A DNA stretch of 60,000 bases from Takakia lepidozioides (taxonomy: Eukaryota; Streptophyta; Takakiopsida; Takakiales; Takakiaceae), in assembly GCA_030704615.1 (NCBI GenBank), contig CM060734.1, positions 45,712,042 to 45,772,041 on the forward strand, given 5' to 3'. The translations under genes were made by a program, and so were the position numbers. Under the pieces are notes generated by a model. That model searched no databases, was not told the origin of the DNA, and was given only the letters and a program-made list of their open reading frames with translations. Each line of letters starts with the position of its first letter. The first letter of the stretch is position 1. Below are positions 11,405-21,256 of this stretch, in pieces.

Positions 11405-11842
11405 TCACTCAATAAATCTACTGTAGTCAACTGTTATACCCTTAAAGTACTTGAGGCCAGATAAATTAGAAGGTGTTGGAAGGAGTCCACGTAGATCTAC
11501 ATGCACTAGTTCTAGTATCTGTTTTGCTTTGTGTTCACTAGAACGAAGAAATATTTCCCTTTGTTGTTTTCTTAGTATGCATGATGGAGCCTTATAAACT
11601 TCTGAAAGAAGATGGAGTCGGGGCATTCCTAGAACCTTTCCATTGTTACTGAGAATATGAAGACTATGGTGGTTTAAGTGATCGAGCCTTCTGTGCCATA
11701 GCCTACCTGACTCTTCGACCTCGATAATGTTCAACTCAAGGAGAGACTTATCATCAAATGTCAATTCATACAATCCATAGGGTATCCGTTTTCCGTGCAA
11801 GATCAATATGTGAGGTCTCTCTTTTTCCACAGACGTACTCAA
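11405..11842 (-). pseudogene. Copia GAG-pre-integrase and integrase start
   Basis: The open frame holds GRLWHRRLDHLNHHSLHILS (GAG-pre-integrase: LWH-RLGH-N---L--L), SCILRKQQREIFLRSSEHKA (normally C--C--GK--R--F; one cysteine is lost) and LELVHVDLRGLLPTPS plus GITVDYSRF, the first integrase strands with aspartates in H-D and DYSR. Integrase inserts the cDNA into host DNA. The remaining DDE core is not readable below 11405. Confidence 0.8.
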
Positions 11843-12179
11843 ACACTTTATATGGTCAAATATACCAATATGGTGATCCTTATCAGTTACTGCACTAACA
11901 GAAAGTAGATTACGCGTAATGCCTTTAGGGACGTAAAGAACATCGGTTATGCACGATTGATTGATCCATTTTGCAGTATAGTATGACCCTTCCCCTTCAC
12001 AGAGTGATGAGAGCCTTTAGCAGATCAGACACTAGTAGGACTACCCCCTCGGGGCTCCATATAATGGAGAATCTCTAGGTTGCTCGTTACATGCTTATTT
12101 GCGCCGGAATCAACGATGCAAGAGGTTGGTTTAATCTTCTTTGGCAAGACTCATTGATGAATGTTGAGGGCAACCAATG

Positions 12180-12775
12180 CTACCTCAAGCATCTTAGCTG
12201 CTTCACCGTCGTTCGGCTCTCCTCATGTAACAACTTCATGATCAGCTCCAGAAGACTGGGGAGCTCCCTCTGCACAATAATTGCATCGTTGTAGGCAGTG
12301 TATGATTTTGGCAGCGCATCTATTAAGATATATTCCACGATAGTATCTTCCTCGATTTCACCAAAGCTGGCCAACCAGGCTACCAGATTGGTAATCTCCT
12401 CAAGAAAGTCTTCCTTGGAGGCTCCTCCTCCATTCTGATGCCTTGAAGCTTGTTTCTCACTGACATCTTCATAGCAGAAGATCTGTCATCATACATCTTG
12501 GCCAAGGCATCCTAGACTTCCTTAGGGTCTTTGAGATATGAGATGTAATGTCCAGAAGCCCTCCAGAAGAGAGACATTGATAATGGTGTAAGCATGTTTC
12601 CTCCTAAACTCATCCTTGTTCTGATCTTCACCTAAGATCACCACCTTTATCTCAACACATTTAAGGATATCCAATCATAGAAGATGATTTCTAACTATAA
12701 ACTTCCACACCTCATAGTTTTTTTCCCCGCAAGCTTATATTCTCGAGAAATGGAAAAATTGATACCCCCGTTGGC
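12180..12775 (-). pseudogene. Copia gag remnant
   Basis: Starting near a MANGGINFSISREYKLAG reading at about 12751, blocks in changing frames give KDEFRRKHAYTIINVSLLEG (12620-12560), EDFLEEITNLVAWLASFGEI and IVEYILIDALPKSYTAYNDA, the UBN2 gag signature (L-LP-SY...). Frame changes and stops show decay. It lies directly downstream of the primer-binding site, as expected. Confidence 0.65.
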
Positions 12776-12941
12776 CATCTAGACAAAGAGAGATGCAAAA
12801 CACACAATGTCTGGAGCAATGTTCACAGAGATTACAATCTTGGTGGATCAATATTGCTACACACCGGAGATGGAGGTACTTCCTAGCTGCGACGGCCTCA
12901 AAGCTATGAGAGAAACATACTATAATTCACTGGCCTATCTT

Positions 12942-12953
12942 GCTTTGATACCA
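12942..12953 (-). other. Copia primer-binding site
   Basis: Minus-strand TGGTATCAAAGC directly abuts the LTR end at 12954. It differs by one base from the usual TGGTATCAGAGC. Confidence 0.8.
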
Positions 12954-13024
12954 TGAAGGATTGCTGTACTACAAATAGCTCAGGACCATAGCCTCTAATG
13001 AATTCAACATAGTAAATACACAAG
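12954..13024 (-). repeat. Inner part of split copia 5' LTR
   Basis: These 71 bases are the 3' portion of the minus-strand element's 5' LTR. They join in sequence to 19863-20043 once the CACTA insertion is removed, as shown by alignment to the intact LTR at 9256-9521. The last three bases (AAG, 13022-13024) are one copy of the CACTA target duplication. Confidence 0.85.
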
Positions 13025-13053
13025 CACTAGAAGAAAAACGTGGAATAACCACT
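13025..13053 (+). repeat. CACTA left terminal inverted repeat
   Basis: Starts CACTAGAAGAAAAACGTGG and ends ...TAACCACT. It matches the reverse complement of 19831-19859 with one difference (GTGG here, GCGG there). Confidence 0.92.
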
Positions 13054-13480
13054 AGCCCTTTAACCACTACTGTCTTTTTCCACTCTATAAACCACTAGTA
13101 ACCATTTGCCAGTGGTTAATCCCAATGAAATGCCACGGTGGCATCACAGACAGTGGTTGGAAGTGGTTTCAACCACTCAGTAGTCCACGTATAATAAATT
13201 GTTTTTATTTATTATTATTTATTTGGTAATACATTTTAATTAATAAATATAATATTCCACGTGGACGAGTGCAGTGGTACATTGTGAGTGGTTATAGACA
13301 CCTCAGTGATGGGAAGTGGTTGAAACCACTTGCTACTCCACGTGTAATAATTCAAATTTTATTTGTGATTTATGATTTGGAAATATGTATTAATTCATAA
13401 ATATAATATTCCTCTTGGACGGGGACAGTGCTGCACGTTGATCTTGAGTGGTTAAAGACACCTCATTGATTTGTACCACT
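13054..13480 (+). repeat. CACTA left subterminal repeats
   Basis: Dense ACCACT/AGTGGT hexamers in both orientations. A block of about 158 bp (including GGAAGTGGTT, a CCACGT box, an AT-rich stretch and GACACCTCA) occurs twice in tandem. The same block is found at the truncated CACTA end at 56145-56570. In En/Spm such motifs are the binding sites of TnpA. Confidence 0.75.
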
Positions 13481-13499
13481 TTGATAGTGGTGGAGAGTG

Positions 13500-15115
13500 G
13501 GTACTTGCAATGCGTATGTTCACATAGCCGTGTCACTGTTAACGGACAGAAGTCCAACTTCTTTGACATAGACCAAGGTGTAGCTCAAGGATGTACTCTC
13601 TCCCCTCTGCTCTTCAATGTTTTCATCAATCAACTCCTCGAGGATGTGGAAAGTGAGGGATTTAGGGTTAACGGTGGGTGACCAGCCCTTATGTTTGCGG
13701 ATGACTTCGTAGGCATAGGAGAGACTCCAACCAATCTCCAGGAGTTGATTGATTGCGCGAAGAGATACTTTGATCTTTGGGGGCTAGAGGCTAATGTCAG
13801 CAAATGTGCAGTGGTGGCATTCAACGACAGAGGAGAGGGAGGAAGTGATCTTAAGTGGCAGTGGGGTACCCAAGAGATCCCGGTCCACCCTGAACCCTAC
13901 ACTTACCTGGGCGTTCAGTCTTCCTCCAATTGTAATTGGGATGCACATATCTGGAAAGTTGTTCAAACTGGCAAGGGCAAAGGTCTGGGGCTCACTAAGT
14001 TTTTCCACTGCAGAGGGGTCAACTCTGAGGTTTAGAAAACCATGTTTTGTCGCGTTATTAGACCTGCATGGAAGTACAAATCTGCTATATGGGTTGATAA
14101 CTCCAACCAGGCTAAGTCTCTAGAATCCATTCAAGTGGGGGTGCTTAAGGAGTGTATGTCAGCATGCTCCAAAACAGCCAATGTGGCTGTTCGGGGTGAG
14201 TTTGGCATTCCGTCCTTGAGCTCCTGACGAGATGAATTCAAGGTCAGATGGTGGGGTCAGTTGCAACATATGCCCAACACCAGATATCCTAAGTTAATCG
14301 ACTCTATATCTTGGAAACAGGACCGCTCTGTCAAACAGGCTAAGTCATGGTAGAAGAGAGTAGAAGAGATTCTGAAGGACCTGGACCTGGATCCCGAAGT
14401 CTTGACCCTGCTGGATAAATCTGACTTAGAGGCTGTAGTGTCCAAAGCCATGTCTGTTGCCATGAGATTGTCTGATGAAAATGAAGTTAGGCAGAAAACT
14501 TCCCTGAACTTGTTTCCAGTCAGTGACATGGGGGACGACATCTTGGATGATCTCAAGGGTCTACCCACTCTCGGCACTAGACTGAAATTTAAACTCAGGG
14601 CAGGAAGCCTACCTTTGAACAGCTAACAGAAGCACAGAGGAAAGGGAGAGTGCAATTGTCCGTTGTGTGGGCAATCTGAAGACAATATTCATTTTCTGAT
14701 ACACTGTCCAGGGTTCTCTCACCAAAGAGACGCTCTCTTCAATTCTATCAAGGGAATTGTGCCTGTACCCCTGTTTACCAACTTTGAAAGTCTCGAGGTT
14801 GAGCCAAAAGTCCAGGCCCTCCTGAGGCCTAGTTTTTGGGCAAATCATACACAACAGATTGATGCTTGTGTGAAGGGATTTCTAGAGGATATCTGGAAAA
14901 CCCGGATTAATTCTTTATATGAAGGTAAGTCTTACTACCAACATCAGCCCTTGACAGAGGTAGGTTCTGTTCTTTTTTGTTCCCGCTCAAACTGGGCGCG
15001 GGGTCAATGGCCACAAGGCTACGACAAACAACGTCTTATGAGTACAATCTCACCCTTAGTTCCTCTCAGATTGTGGAAGCAATTGAGCATTTTCATGATG
15101 TGTAGGGTTTAGGGT
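13500..15115 (+). pseudogene. LINE reverse transcriptase fragment inside the CACTA
   Basis: Reading with a few stops gives SRVTVNGQKSNFFDIDQGVA then QGCTLSPLLFNVFINQLL and, after a TGA at 13679, MFADDFVGIGET (the catalytic F/YADD box), then GLEANVSKCAVVAF and HPEPYTYLGV. This is the non-LTR RT order. Further on, CPLCGQSEDNIHFLIHC at about 14657-14710 is the C-terminal CCHC zinc motif. The endonuclease and first RT motifs are missing, so it is a 5'-truncated copy. Stops at 13679, 14033 and 14225 show it is inactive. Fragments of the same family occur at 32734-32900 and 35150-35500. Confidence 0.8.
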
Positions 15116-15878
15116 AGGGTTTTGTATAAAGCAGAGGTAGAGGCAGAACCGAGCAAGGTTTAGGGTAAATCTAAGTGAGTAAGAGGCTGGGGTGTATGGC
15201 GGAGGAATGATCTTTGGAGTGATGAACTCATGGAGAAGGGAGTGTGTGGGGCTGGACTGAGAGTGAGGGAGAGGCTGGAGAATGGCTCATGAAATGTATA
15301 TGCTTACAGTGACTCAGATGGTGATTGGTTTATATAACCAAGCCTATTACTACTATGATTGGCTTGTGAACTTAAGGCATGAGTGGTTGATTGTTTCATT
15401 TCGAACCTGATATGCTTTGAGCCTGGTTCCGGAGATTTATCTCCAGACCTGCAATCAACTTTTGTGATGAGTTTACAATCTGCATATATGGTGGTAAATG
15501 TTATATATCAAACCTTGGTTCTTTCCTAAATGTGAATGACCTGGAAACTTTGTTAGAAAGATGAATGGCTTACGAGTTGGACTATGTATGGCTTGACTGT
15601 TGGATTAAATTTCAAAGGGTTAGAACATGTGTTAGGGTTTTAATACTGAATGGATGTGGGACATTGCTAGAGCGCCAAAGAATGACATTCCATGCATTCA
15701 CGCCATTGGATGCCAAACTTTTCTTGGCATGTTGGACCAAGGTTTGTATGCGTTCACGAACTGCCGACCTTGCTCGTTGCCCGGTTGGCCTTATTTTCCA
15801 TCATTGCTAACTTTGTGGGGGTGGAGGGGCTTGTGTTAGGCTGCATCAAAGCGCGCAAAGGAAGGGGGGACTGAGGCT
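15116..15878. other. No gene recognised within the CACTA
   Basis: Starts with telomere-like TTTAGGG units (three within 15108-15170) and continues as unassigned sequence up to the TnpA-like gene. It could contain the promoter of that gene; no clear TATA box is visible. Confidence 0.4.
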
Positions 15879-18780
15879 GTGGCGAATGCTACTGGTCCAC
15901 CTACGACATGGGTGCAACAAGGCCCGAATGGCCCATGGGTGCAATCCAGAGGTGGGCAAACGTGGCTGCAGCAAGGAGCACCTACTTGGCAGCAGCCCAT
16001 GGCCCCTCCACAGACGACGAACACGTGGTCATGGATTCCACGTGGGTCCAATGGAGGACCCCAAGGAGCTTGGGTACAAGGAGGTGCCCAAACTTGGGGC
16101 CCTCCATGCAACGCCGTTGGTGGGCAGTGGGCAGGCCCCCCTTTTAATGGTGCTGCTCCTCCATTCACCCCCCCTGCTAGTGATGATCAAGGATGTGGCG
16201 TCGCAAGCTGCAAACAAAAAAAAAGCAAAAAATGCTGGCTGCAAAGGAACATGAAACTGATGCAAAAGCCCGCAAATCTGTCGGGCTGAAGCCGCACAAG
16301 GTACAACTAAACTCTAAGGGGGAAGTAGACCAGGGGTGTGAGGGGAAGGATTACTGGCAGAGCTCCTTGCGGGGACTCTGCATCAAATATCTTGATCCTA
16401 GCATTTTGCTAGCAGACAAGCAAGAACCCAGTAACATGGCCAAGGTTAAGGAATCCATGGACACAGATTTTGAGTACTATCCTAAACTTATGAGCATTGA
16501 CAAGTTTCAAAAAGCATGTGGGAGGATTATAAAAGTACACTGCCAAAAGTTAAAGCTGGTGTGGTTGGCTGGAGGTCCATGCCCTCCGAGTGTAGAGTCC
16601 TGCCATTGGGATGCATTGGTGAAGTACTGGGATTCCCCCAAGGGCAAGAAAGAGAGTGAGAACATGAAGAGAGCACGATCCAATGTTACCAACCCATCGA
16701 GGGTTGGAAGAGCAGGGTTGGCTGGACAGGCCCGACGCTTGGTAATATGAATATCTGCACCACATTTTAGTATATGTATACATCTATATGTATGTACATA
16801 TATACACATGTATGTGATGGAGTAGGATACCATCTCTGCCCTGTGAGGTAGTTGCAAACTGTCACTACAGTCATGCCTCTGTAAACGCCCCACTGGTTTG
16901 GATGAATAGGGGCTAATTTTTTTTTTGTTGTGGCCCTGGCAGAAGAAAGAGAGAGCACGAAGTCCACGCATCACTGAGCTGGCACACGCATCGAAGGCGG
17001 ACAAGAGTTTAGGCTCCCAGTCAATTGGAGGTGCACAGGTAAATGGCGTGTGTGTATTTTTTTTTTGTTGCATTCATTTTGCTGGAGCAGTAGCCAAGCC
17101 ATGCGGGCTGATTATGTGTCTTTCTTTGGCTGTATAGGGAGGGGGTAGTGCGATGCAGTCTCGACTGTCGTCCCTTGAGGGCAGTGTGCTTGCCTTGGCA
17201 GACGTTCAGATCCCGACGATTGAGGGCGAATTGGCCACTATAAAAGCAGAAGTTGCTAAGGCTTCTGCGGACAATAACAAAAAATTGGATGCATTGATGG
17301 CAATGATGTTGGGAATGTCAGCAACCGCCCCTCCTCCAACTACTATCCCAATATGTACTGTTATTGAACCTTGCGATTCCGACGCAGGCTTGGGAGACAA
17401 GACTGCTACGGAGAAGGTGGTTTGTGCACCTTCATCCCAACTTATTTTTGTGATTGTCATCCATTCAGTGTTAGTTGACTTTGAAGTTGACTGCTTTGGT
17501 ATGTTTTGCTTGGGTGCATGGAGAACCTCTTGAGGTTGGGGAAAAGCCAAAGTCGTCTGCCATTGAGGACCTTGTGGTGACCCAAGTAAAATTGGGGCGC
17601 AAGGGAATTCCTCATAAATTGCCATGTAAGAAGGGAGGTGGAGCTGGCGGGACAACAATATTGGCTGCTAGTGAGGACGTCTGCTCCACCGAAGAGTGCT
17701 GGTAAGGGTGACAGTAGGGGGTTGGCAGATCAGCATGTGAAGCCAACTTCCCCACAGAAAGAGGTACGCCCTCAAAGACTTTGTCTTGGTTCCTGTCCTT
17801 GGGCTTTCTGTTTTTGACTCTGAAAACATTTCATGAATGATCTATTTATTGGTGTGTGCCATGAATTCTATGCATAAGGTATGGTAAGACGTACTCATGT
17901 ACTATACCTTGTTGTTTTGTTGGCATGTAGAAGGGGACTAAAGTAGAGGACCCTGCCCCAGCCATCGTGAAGGGAGCTGAGAAGAAGTACATGCGAAAAA
18001 GAGAGCGTGTAACCAGAGCCACTGCTGCCAAAGGCACAAAGTCCTTGACTGATGCAAATGGTGACATAACACCAAGTTCTAGCGGAGTAAGAGTCAGGTG
18101 GGCCTTCAGGATGCACCTCTAAATGCAGCAGTTTCCGTACTAGAGGTGAGCATGCATGCACCTGTTGGCTATCAGTTCTGTATAATGTGGCCATTTACAT
18201 GTTGGGTACTTCAAACTATTAGTAGATGCATTGCTAAATGAAACTGCTAAGGGGTGTTGGGCGTGATGTTTGCAAGCTGAGAAAGCCGCTGTTGATACTG
18301 CCACTGACAATGCACCAACTGCGGCGCCTTCAAAGGCAACCCCCAAATATCAACCCCCTGCCACAGTGTCAGATATTCTTATACTACCAAAAGTACTCTA
18401 CACTTTCAGTGATTGCTTATATTGGGCGGTCCTCATTATCTAGTTTTCAATGTATATGTATGTCTTCATGGGTTGATTAATGTGGGTTTTATGGTGGGTG
18501 CTGTGTGCAGTTTAGGTTGAAGGACAAAATCAGCCTGTATGATCCTCCTTTACCACGACACAAGGCTGCCAGTGGAATTGTCACTAGTGTGCCTGGCAAA
18601 GATACATATCACTGCCGTGTTATACCTGAGGGATTGTGGCGGGTTGAGGTGAATGATATCTATATTGCCAATTGTGTCTTGCCTCACCCTAACGAGGAAG
18701 AGGTCCCACCACAAACAATGTTGGAGGATGTCGTTGGTCTGAATTGTCTTTGGCTAGAGAAGAACATGAAAAGGGCTTAG
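15879..18780 (+). CDS. TnpA/TNP1-like protein of the CACTA element
   Basis: A multi-exon gene. Exon 1 (15879-16741) starts with a Gln/Trp/Pro-rich region (TWVQQGPNGPWVQ and similar), then, after a frame change at a run of nine A's near 16215, KYLDPSILLADKQ, DKFQKACGRIIKVHC and HWDALVKYWDSPKGKKESEN. That last block matches the plant transposase family Transposase_24 (W--LV-YW-S---S--NK-NR). Likely exons 2 (16943-17038) and 3 (17138-17416) are in phase with GT/AG borders; exon 3 is a coiled coil (LSSLEGSVLALADVQIPTIE). Later exons (around 17475-17700, 17932-18088, 18278-18357) are approximate. The last exon, from about 18511, gives FRLKDKISLYDPPLPRHKAA and GLWRVEVNDIYIANCVLPHP, resembling the TNP1/En-Spm C-terminal domain. 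TnpA-type proteins bind subterminal repeats and help the TNP2 transposase, which is absent here. Confidence 0.6.
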
Positions 18781-18959
18781 ATTTCGTTCGCCCGGGCATA
18801 GACATTTGCTGGTAGTGAGAAGAAGGCATGAAAGCAGATCAGTGTTCCTAACATGCATGCGGAGACGCCGTGTACAAGTTAGGCTTAGTGCTTTTATCAT
18901 GGCTGGATTTTGTTGACAGTGTTCCAGCACTTAACTCTTTGGGATTCTATTCTATTTTG

Positions 18960-19830
18960 TGGAGCTTGAATCCCCAATGGTACTTTTTTAAACACTACAC
19001 TAGTGGTATGTGTTCCTCTAGTCATGTTCATAATCACTTGCACATCACTATAATAGTGGTATAATTTAAAACTGTGGGAGTAGCCAAATGCACACAATTG
19101 CCTCCATTACCATTTGTATAGTGGTATAAGTAGTCACATATATATTACTGTACTAGTGGTATGAATTCCTCCAGTGGTATTCCTAATCACTTACACACCA
19201 CTCTGTTAGTAATGACTCCAATCCATAGTTCCCACTCAGAGAGACACCATGAATGACTCAAATAGCTTACACACCACTCTGTGGGTAATCATTCCAATGA
19301 CCTGCTGAGAGACGTCATCCACTCACATAACCACTCTGTGAGTGATATTGTATATTCTCAGTTTTCATAGAATGACTCTATGAGTCATTTTGTGGTCACT
19401 CAATAAGTGGTTTCGGAAGTCATTGAATTTTTCACTCCATCCATTTCGTAGCACTGACACACGACACGTGTCCATGCTGAGAGTGTCGCCACGTGTCGAC
19501 ATAATCTCCAATATCATCCACGGACCACTGGCTTACACGTCTCCACTACAAAACGGAAGTGGTTACTTTACCACTATGACACGTCAGTTTACCACTGTGA
19601 CATGTCATAAGTGGTTGGTTTACCTCAGTGACATGTCACAGTGGTTAATTTACCACTATGACACGTCAGCTAACAGGTGGACCCGGACGTGAGTAGTTCG
19701 AACCACTGTCCTTAACCACCGGTGCCACGTAATGTCTTTTACCACTCACTTGTGCTAATGCACTGGTTCTTCATCACTCTGGGCCAGAGTGGTTTAGTGT
19801 CTTTTACCACTCAAAATGAGTGGTTAACAG
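18960..19830 (+). repeat. CACTA right subterminal repeats
   Basis: Many AGTGGT/ACCACT and CACTCTG motifs in both orientations. Examples are the CACACCACTCTGT block repeated at about 19195 and 19269, and CTATGACACGTCAG repeated at about 19574 and 19656. These are presumed TnpA sites. Confidence 0.75.
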
Positions 19831-19859
19831 AGTGGTTATTCCGCGTTTTTCTTCTAGTG
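19831..19859 (-). repeat. CACTA right terminal inverted repeat
   Basis: Reverse complement reads CACTAGAAGAAAAACGCGG..., matching the left end. It is followed by the AAG target duplication at 19860-19862. Confidence 0.92.
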
Positions 19860-19862
19860 AAG

Positions 19863-20043
19863 GTATTTAACTAGGCAAGTACCTAATTTAATTCAATGAT
19901 GGAATAAATAAGTCAGCTGCCAGTGGCCCTATTTACCTACTACAACAGTGATATAACTGCATACAAGATATTTACCTGGATAACTATAACGCTTGCTGAC
20001 TATAACTAAGATTAGAAACTTGATAAATACACATGAGTTAACA
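19863..20043 (-). repeat. Outer part of split copia 5' LTR
   Basis: On the minus strand it starts TGTTAACTCATG and aligns with the first ~180 bases of the plus-oriented LTR at 9256-9521. It is the half of the 5' LTR displaced by the CACTA insertion. Confidence 0.85.
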
Positions 20044-20529
20044 AATGCCCGTCGTTGCAAATATCCACCCAAGAGTTTAATCCAAGGATCCAAGCTCAAA
20101 GTGTGAGCGGTGACATTAGATAGAAGTGGTTGTTATTCTTACAGAGTGTGCTGGGTATTGTGTTGAATTGTCATGTTGATCAGCATGCAAAAAGTGGCTG
20201 CAAAAAGTGAGTAATAGTACGTGACGCAACCCTCAAATATATTGCAACACTGAGTGTCACTTAGGTGATACCAGGTTCAAATCTTGCTACCCATTCTCAT
20301 TTGCAACACGGAGTGTCACCCTTCAATTTATTGGTCGTTTGTAAAAATGAAAATAACAACAAATAACGCATTGTTTTATTTAGCACTAGGGTAGCCTGTG
20401 CCGTTGGCCAACGTGTGAAGAATTCAAGTGCGTCTCCTATGTTAAGTCCCATCTAAGCCCAAGTTCAATCTCCTATGTATCCAAGTCTTTCTCCAATGTA
20501 GAAGCCCAAGTGCGACCACTAATGTCAAT
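20044..20529. other. Unassigned flank with a B-box-like site
   Basis: No coding signal. The short phrase GCAACAC(T/G)GAGTGTCAC occurs at about 20245 and 20303, and the first copy is followed by AGGTTCAAATCTTGC, a good RNA polymerase III B-box. I see no matching A-box at the right distance, so a tRNA-derived element is only possible. Confidence 0.4.
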
Positions 20530-20840
20530 CCAACACTTAATTTTGTAATTTAGTTAAATTTTTGTGTGACCAAAATTGTTCATATTTCTATAATTCTCGG
20601 GCCGTTGGTGCAAATTTTATGAAACCAAGTCGGTGCACCCCTACTCATCGAGGCTTTTCATCGGTACCAAAATCGTATCTTTCCAATGCTTGATTTTGTA
20701 ATTTAGATGAATTTTCAATAACCAAAATTGTTTATAATTCCATAAGTCTCGGCTTGTATGTCCAAATTTTGTGAAACCAAGTCGGTGCACCCGTACTTAT
20801 TGAGGGCTTTCCAACAGTACTAAAATCGTGGCCAAAGGCC
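20530..20840 (+). repeat. Tandem repeat, period about 153 bp
   Basis: Two adjacent copies start at about 20531 and 20684. Both share GATTTTGTAATTTAG-like starts, ACCAAAATTGTT, AAACCAAGTCGGTGCACCC and CGAGG/TGAGGG-CTTTTC/CC. A third, diverged partial copy is at about 21041-21110 (GAGACCAAGCTGGTGTACCC). Non-coding. Confidence 0.8.
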
Positions 20841-21256
20841 CCAAGATTTAGGAGATTTCAACCACACTACAAACATTATTGCGAACGTCAATATTGAAAA
20901 AAGGCCCAATTTACATTTACGTCCACTTGCACAAAAGACAAATGAAGGGCCAATCATTGCTCCAAGAAAGCACACTTTGTTATTTTTCAGGAATTTATAG
21001 CAACCAAAAGTACTTCAAATTCCATATCTCCCACACCGCAGGTCCAAAAATCAATGAGACCAAGCTGGTGTACCCCTCCTCATCAAGGGCTTTCCAACAG
21101 TACCAAATACAAGGGCCCGCAAGATTTTGTTTTTTTTTTAAAATAAATTTTAAAAAGGTCCGAGAGACACCTTGAAAATTTATTCATGAGGAAAAAGTAA
21201 CCTCACATGACATGCCATGGAGGCTGATGAAAGGGACGCTGCCCCGTAACCAGATG
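20841..21256. other. No gene; diverged third repeat copy
   Basis: Contains the partial third copy of the 153 bp repeat (21041-21110). A 98-codon open frame at 20879-21175 overlaps it and resembles nothing I know. Confidence 0.4.

Larger units (their letters stand above)
9522..13024 (-). mobile_element. Ty1/copia retrotransposon remnant, minus strand
   Basis: In minus-strand order this element has the inner part of its 5' LTR (13024-12954), a primer-binding site TGGTATCAAAGC at 12953-12942, gag (12775-12180), GAG-pre-integrase and integrase start (11842-11405), reverse transcriptase (10933-10685, continuing with gaps) and RNase H (10488-9640). Most of the integrase catalytic core and part of RT are unreadable. 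The 3' end is not in this orientation: reading stops near 9640 and the adjoining PPT and LTR face the other way. The outer part of its 5' LTR lies beyond the CACTA insertion, at 19863-20043. Confidence 0.75.
13025..19859. mobile_element. CACTA (En/Spm) transposon inserted in a copia LTR
   Basis: The element is 6835 bp. The left end is CACTAGAAGAAAAACG..., the right end ...CGTTTTTCTTCTAGTG; the terminal inverted repeats match over about 29 bp with one mismatch. Flanks are AAG at 13022-13024 and AAG at 19860-19862, the 3 bp target duplication typical of CACTA elements. Both ends carry many copies of AGTGGT/ACCACT, the subterminal repeats normally bound by TnpA. Inside are a LINE fragment (13500-15115) and a spliced TnpA/TNP1-like gene (15879-18780). 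I find no TNP2 DDE transposase, so the copy is probably non-autonomous. It inserted after the copia element, because it splits the LTR. Confidence 0.92.

Noticed and set aside
15100-15175. Interstitial telomere signal from TTTAGGG units
   Set aside because: Only three scattered units, not a tandem array.
15836-16168. Minus-strand open frame of 110 codons opposite the TnpA-like N-terminus
   Set aside because: It is the shadow of the Gln/Trp/Pro-rich plus-strand frame, whose composition keeps several frames open.
20220-20290. tRNA gene candidate from a good B-box (AGGTTCAAATCTTGC)
   Set aside because: No A-box at the proper distance and no cloverleaf arms can be drawn.
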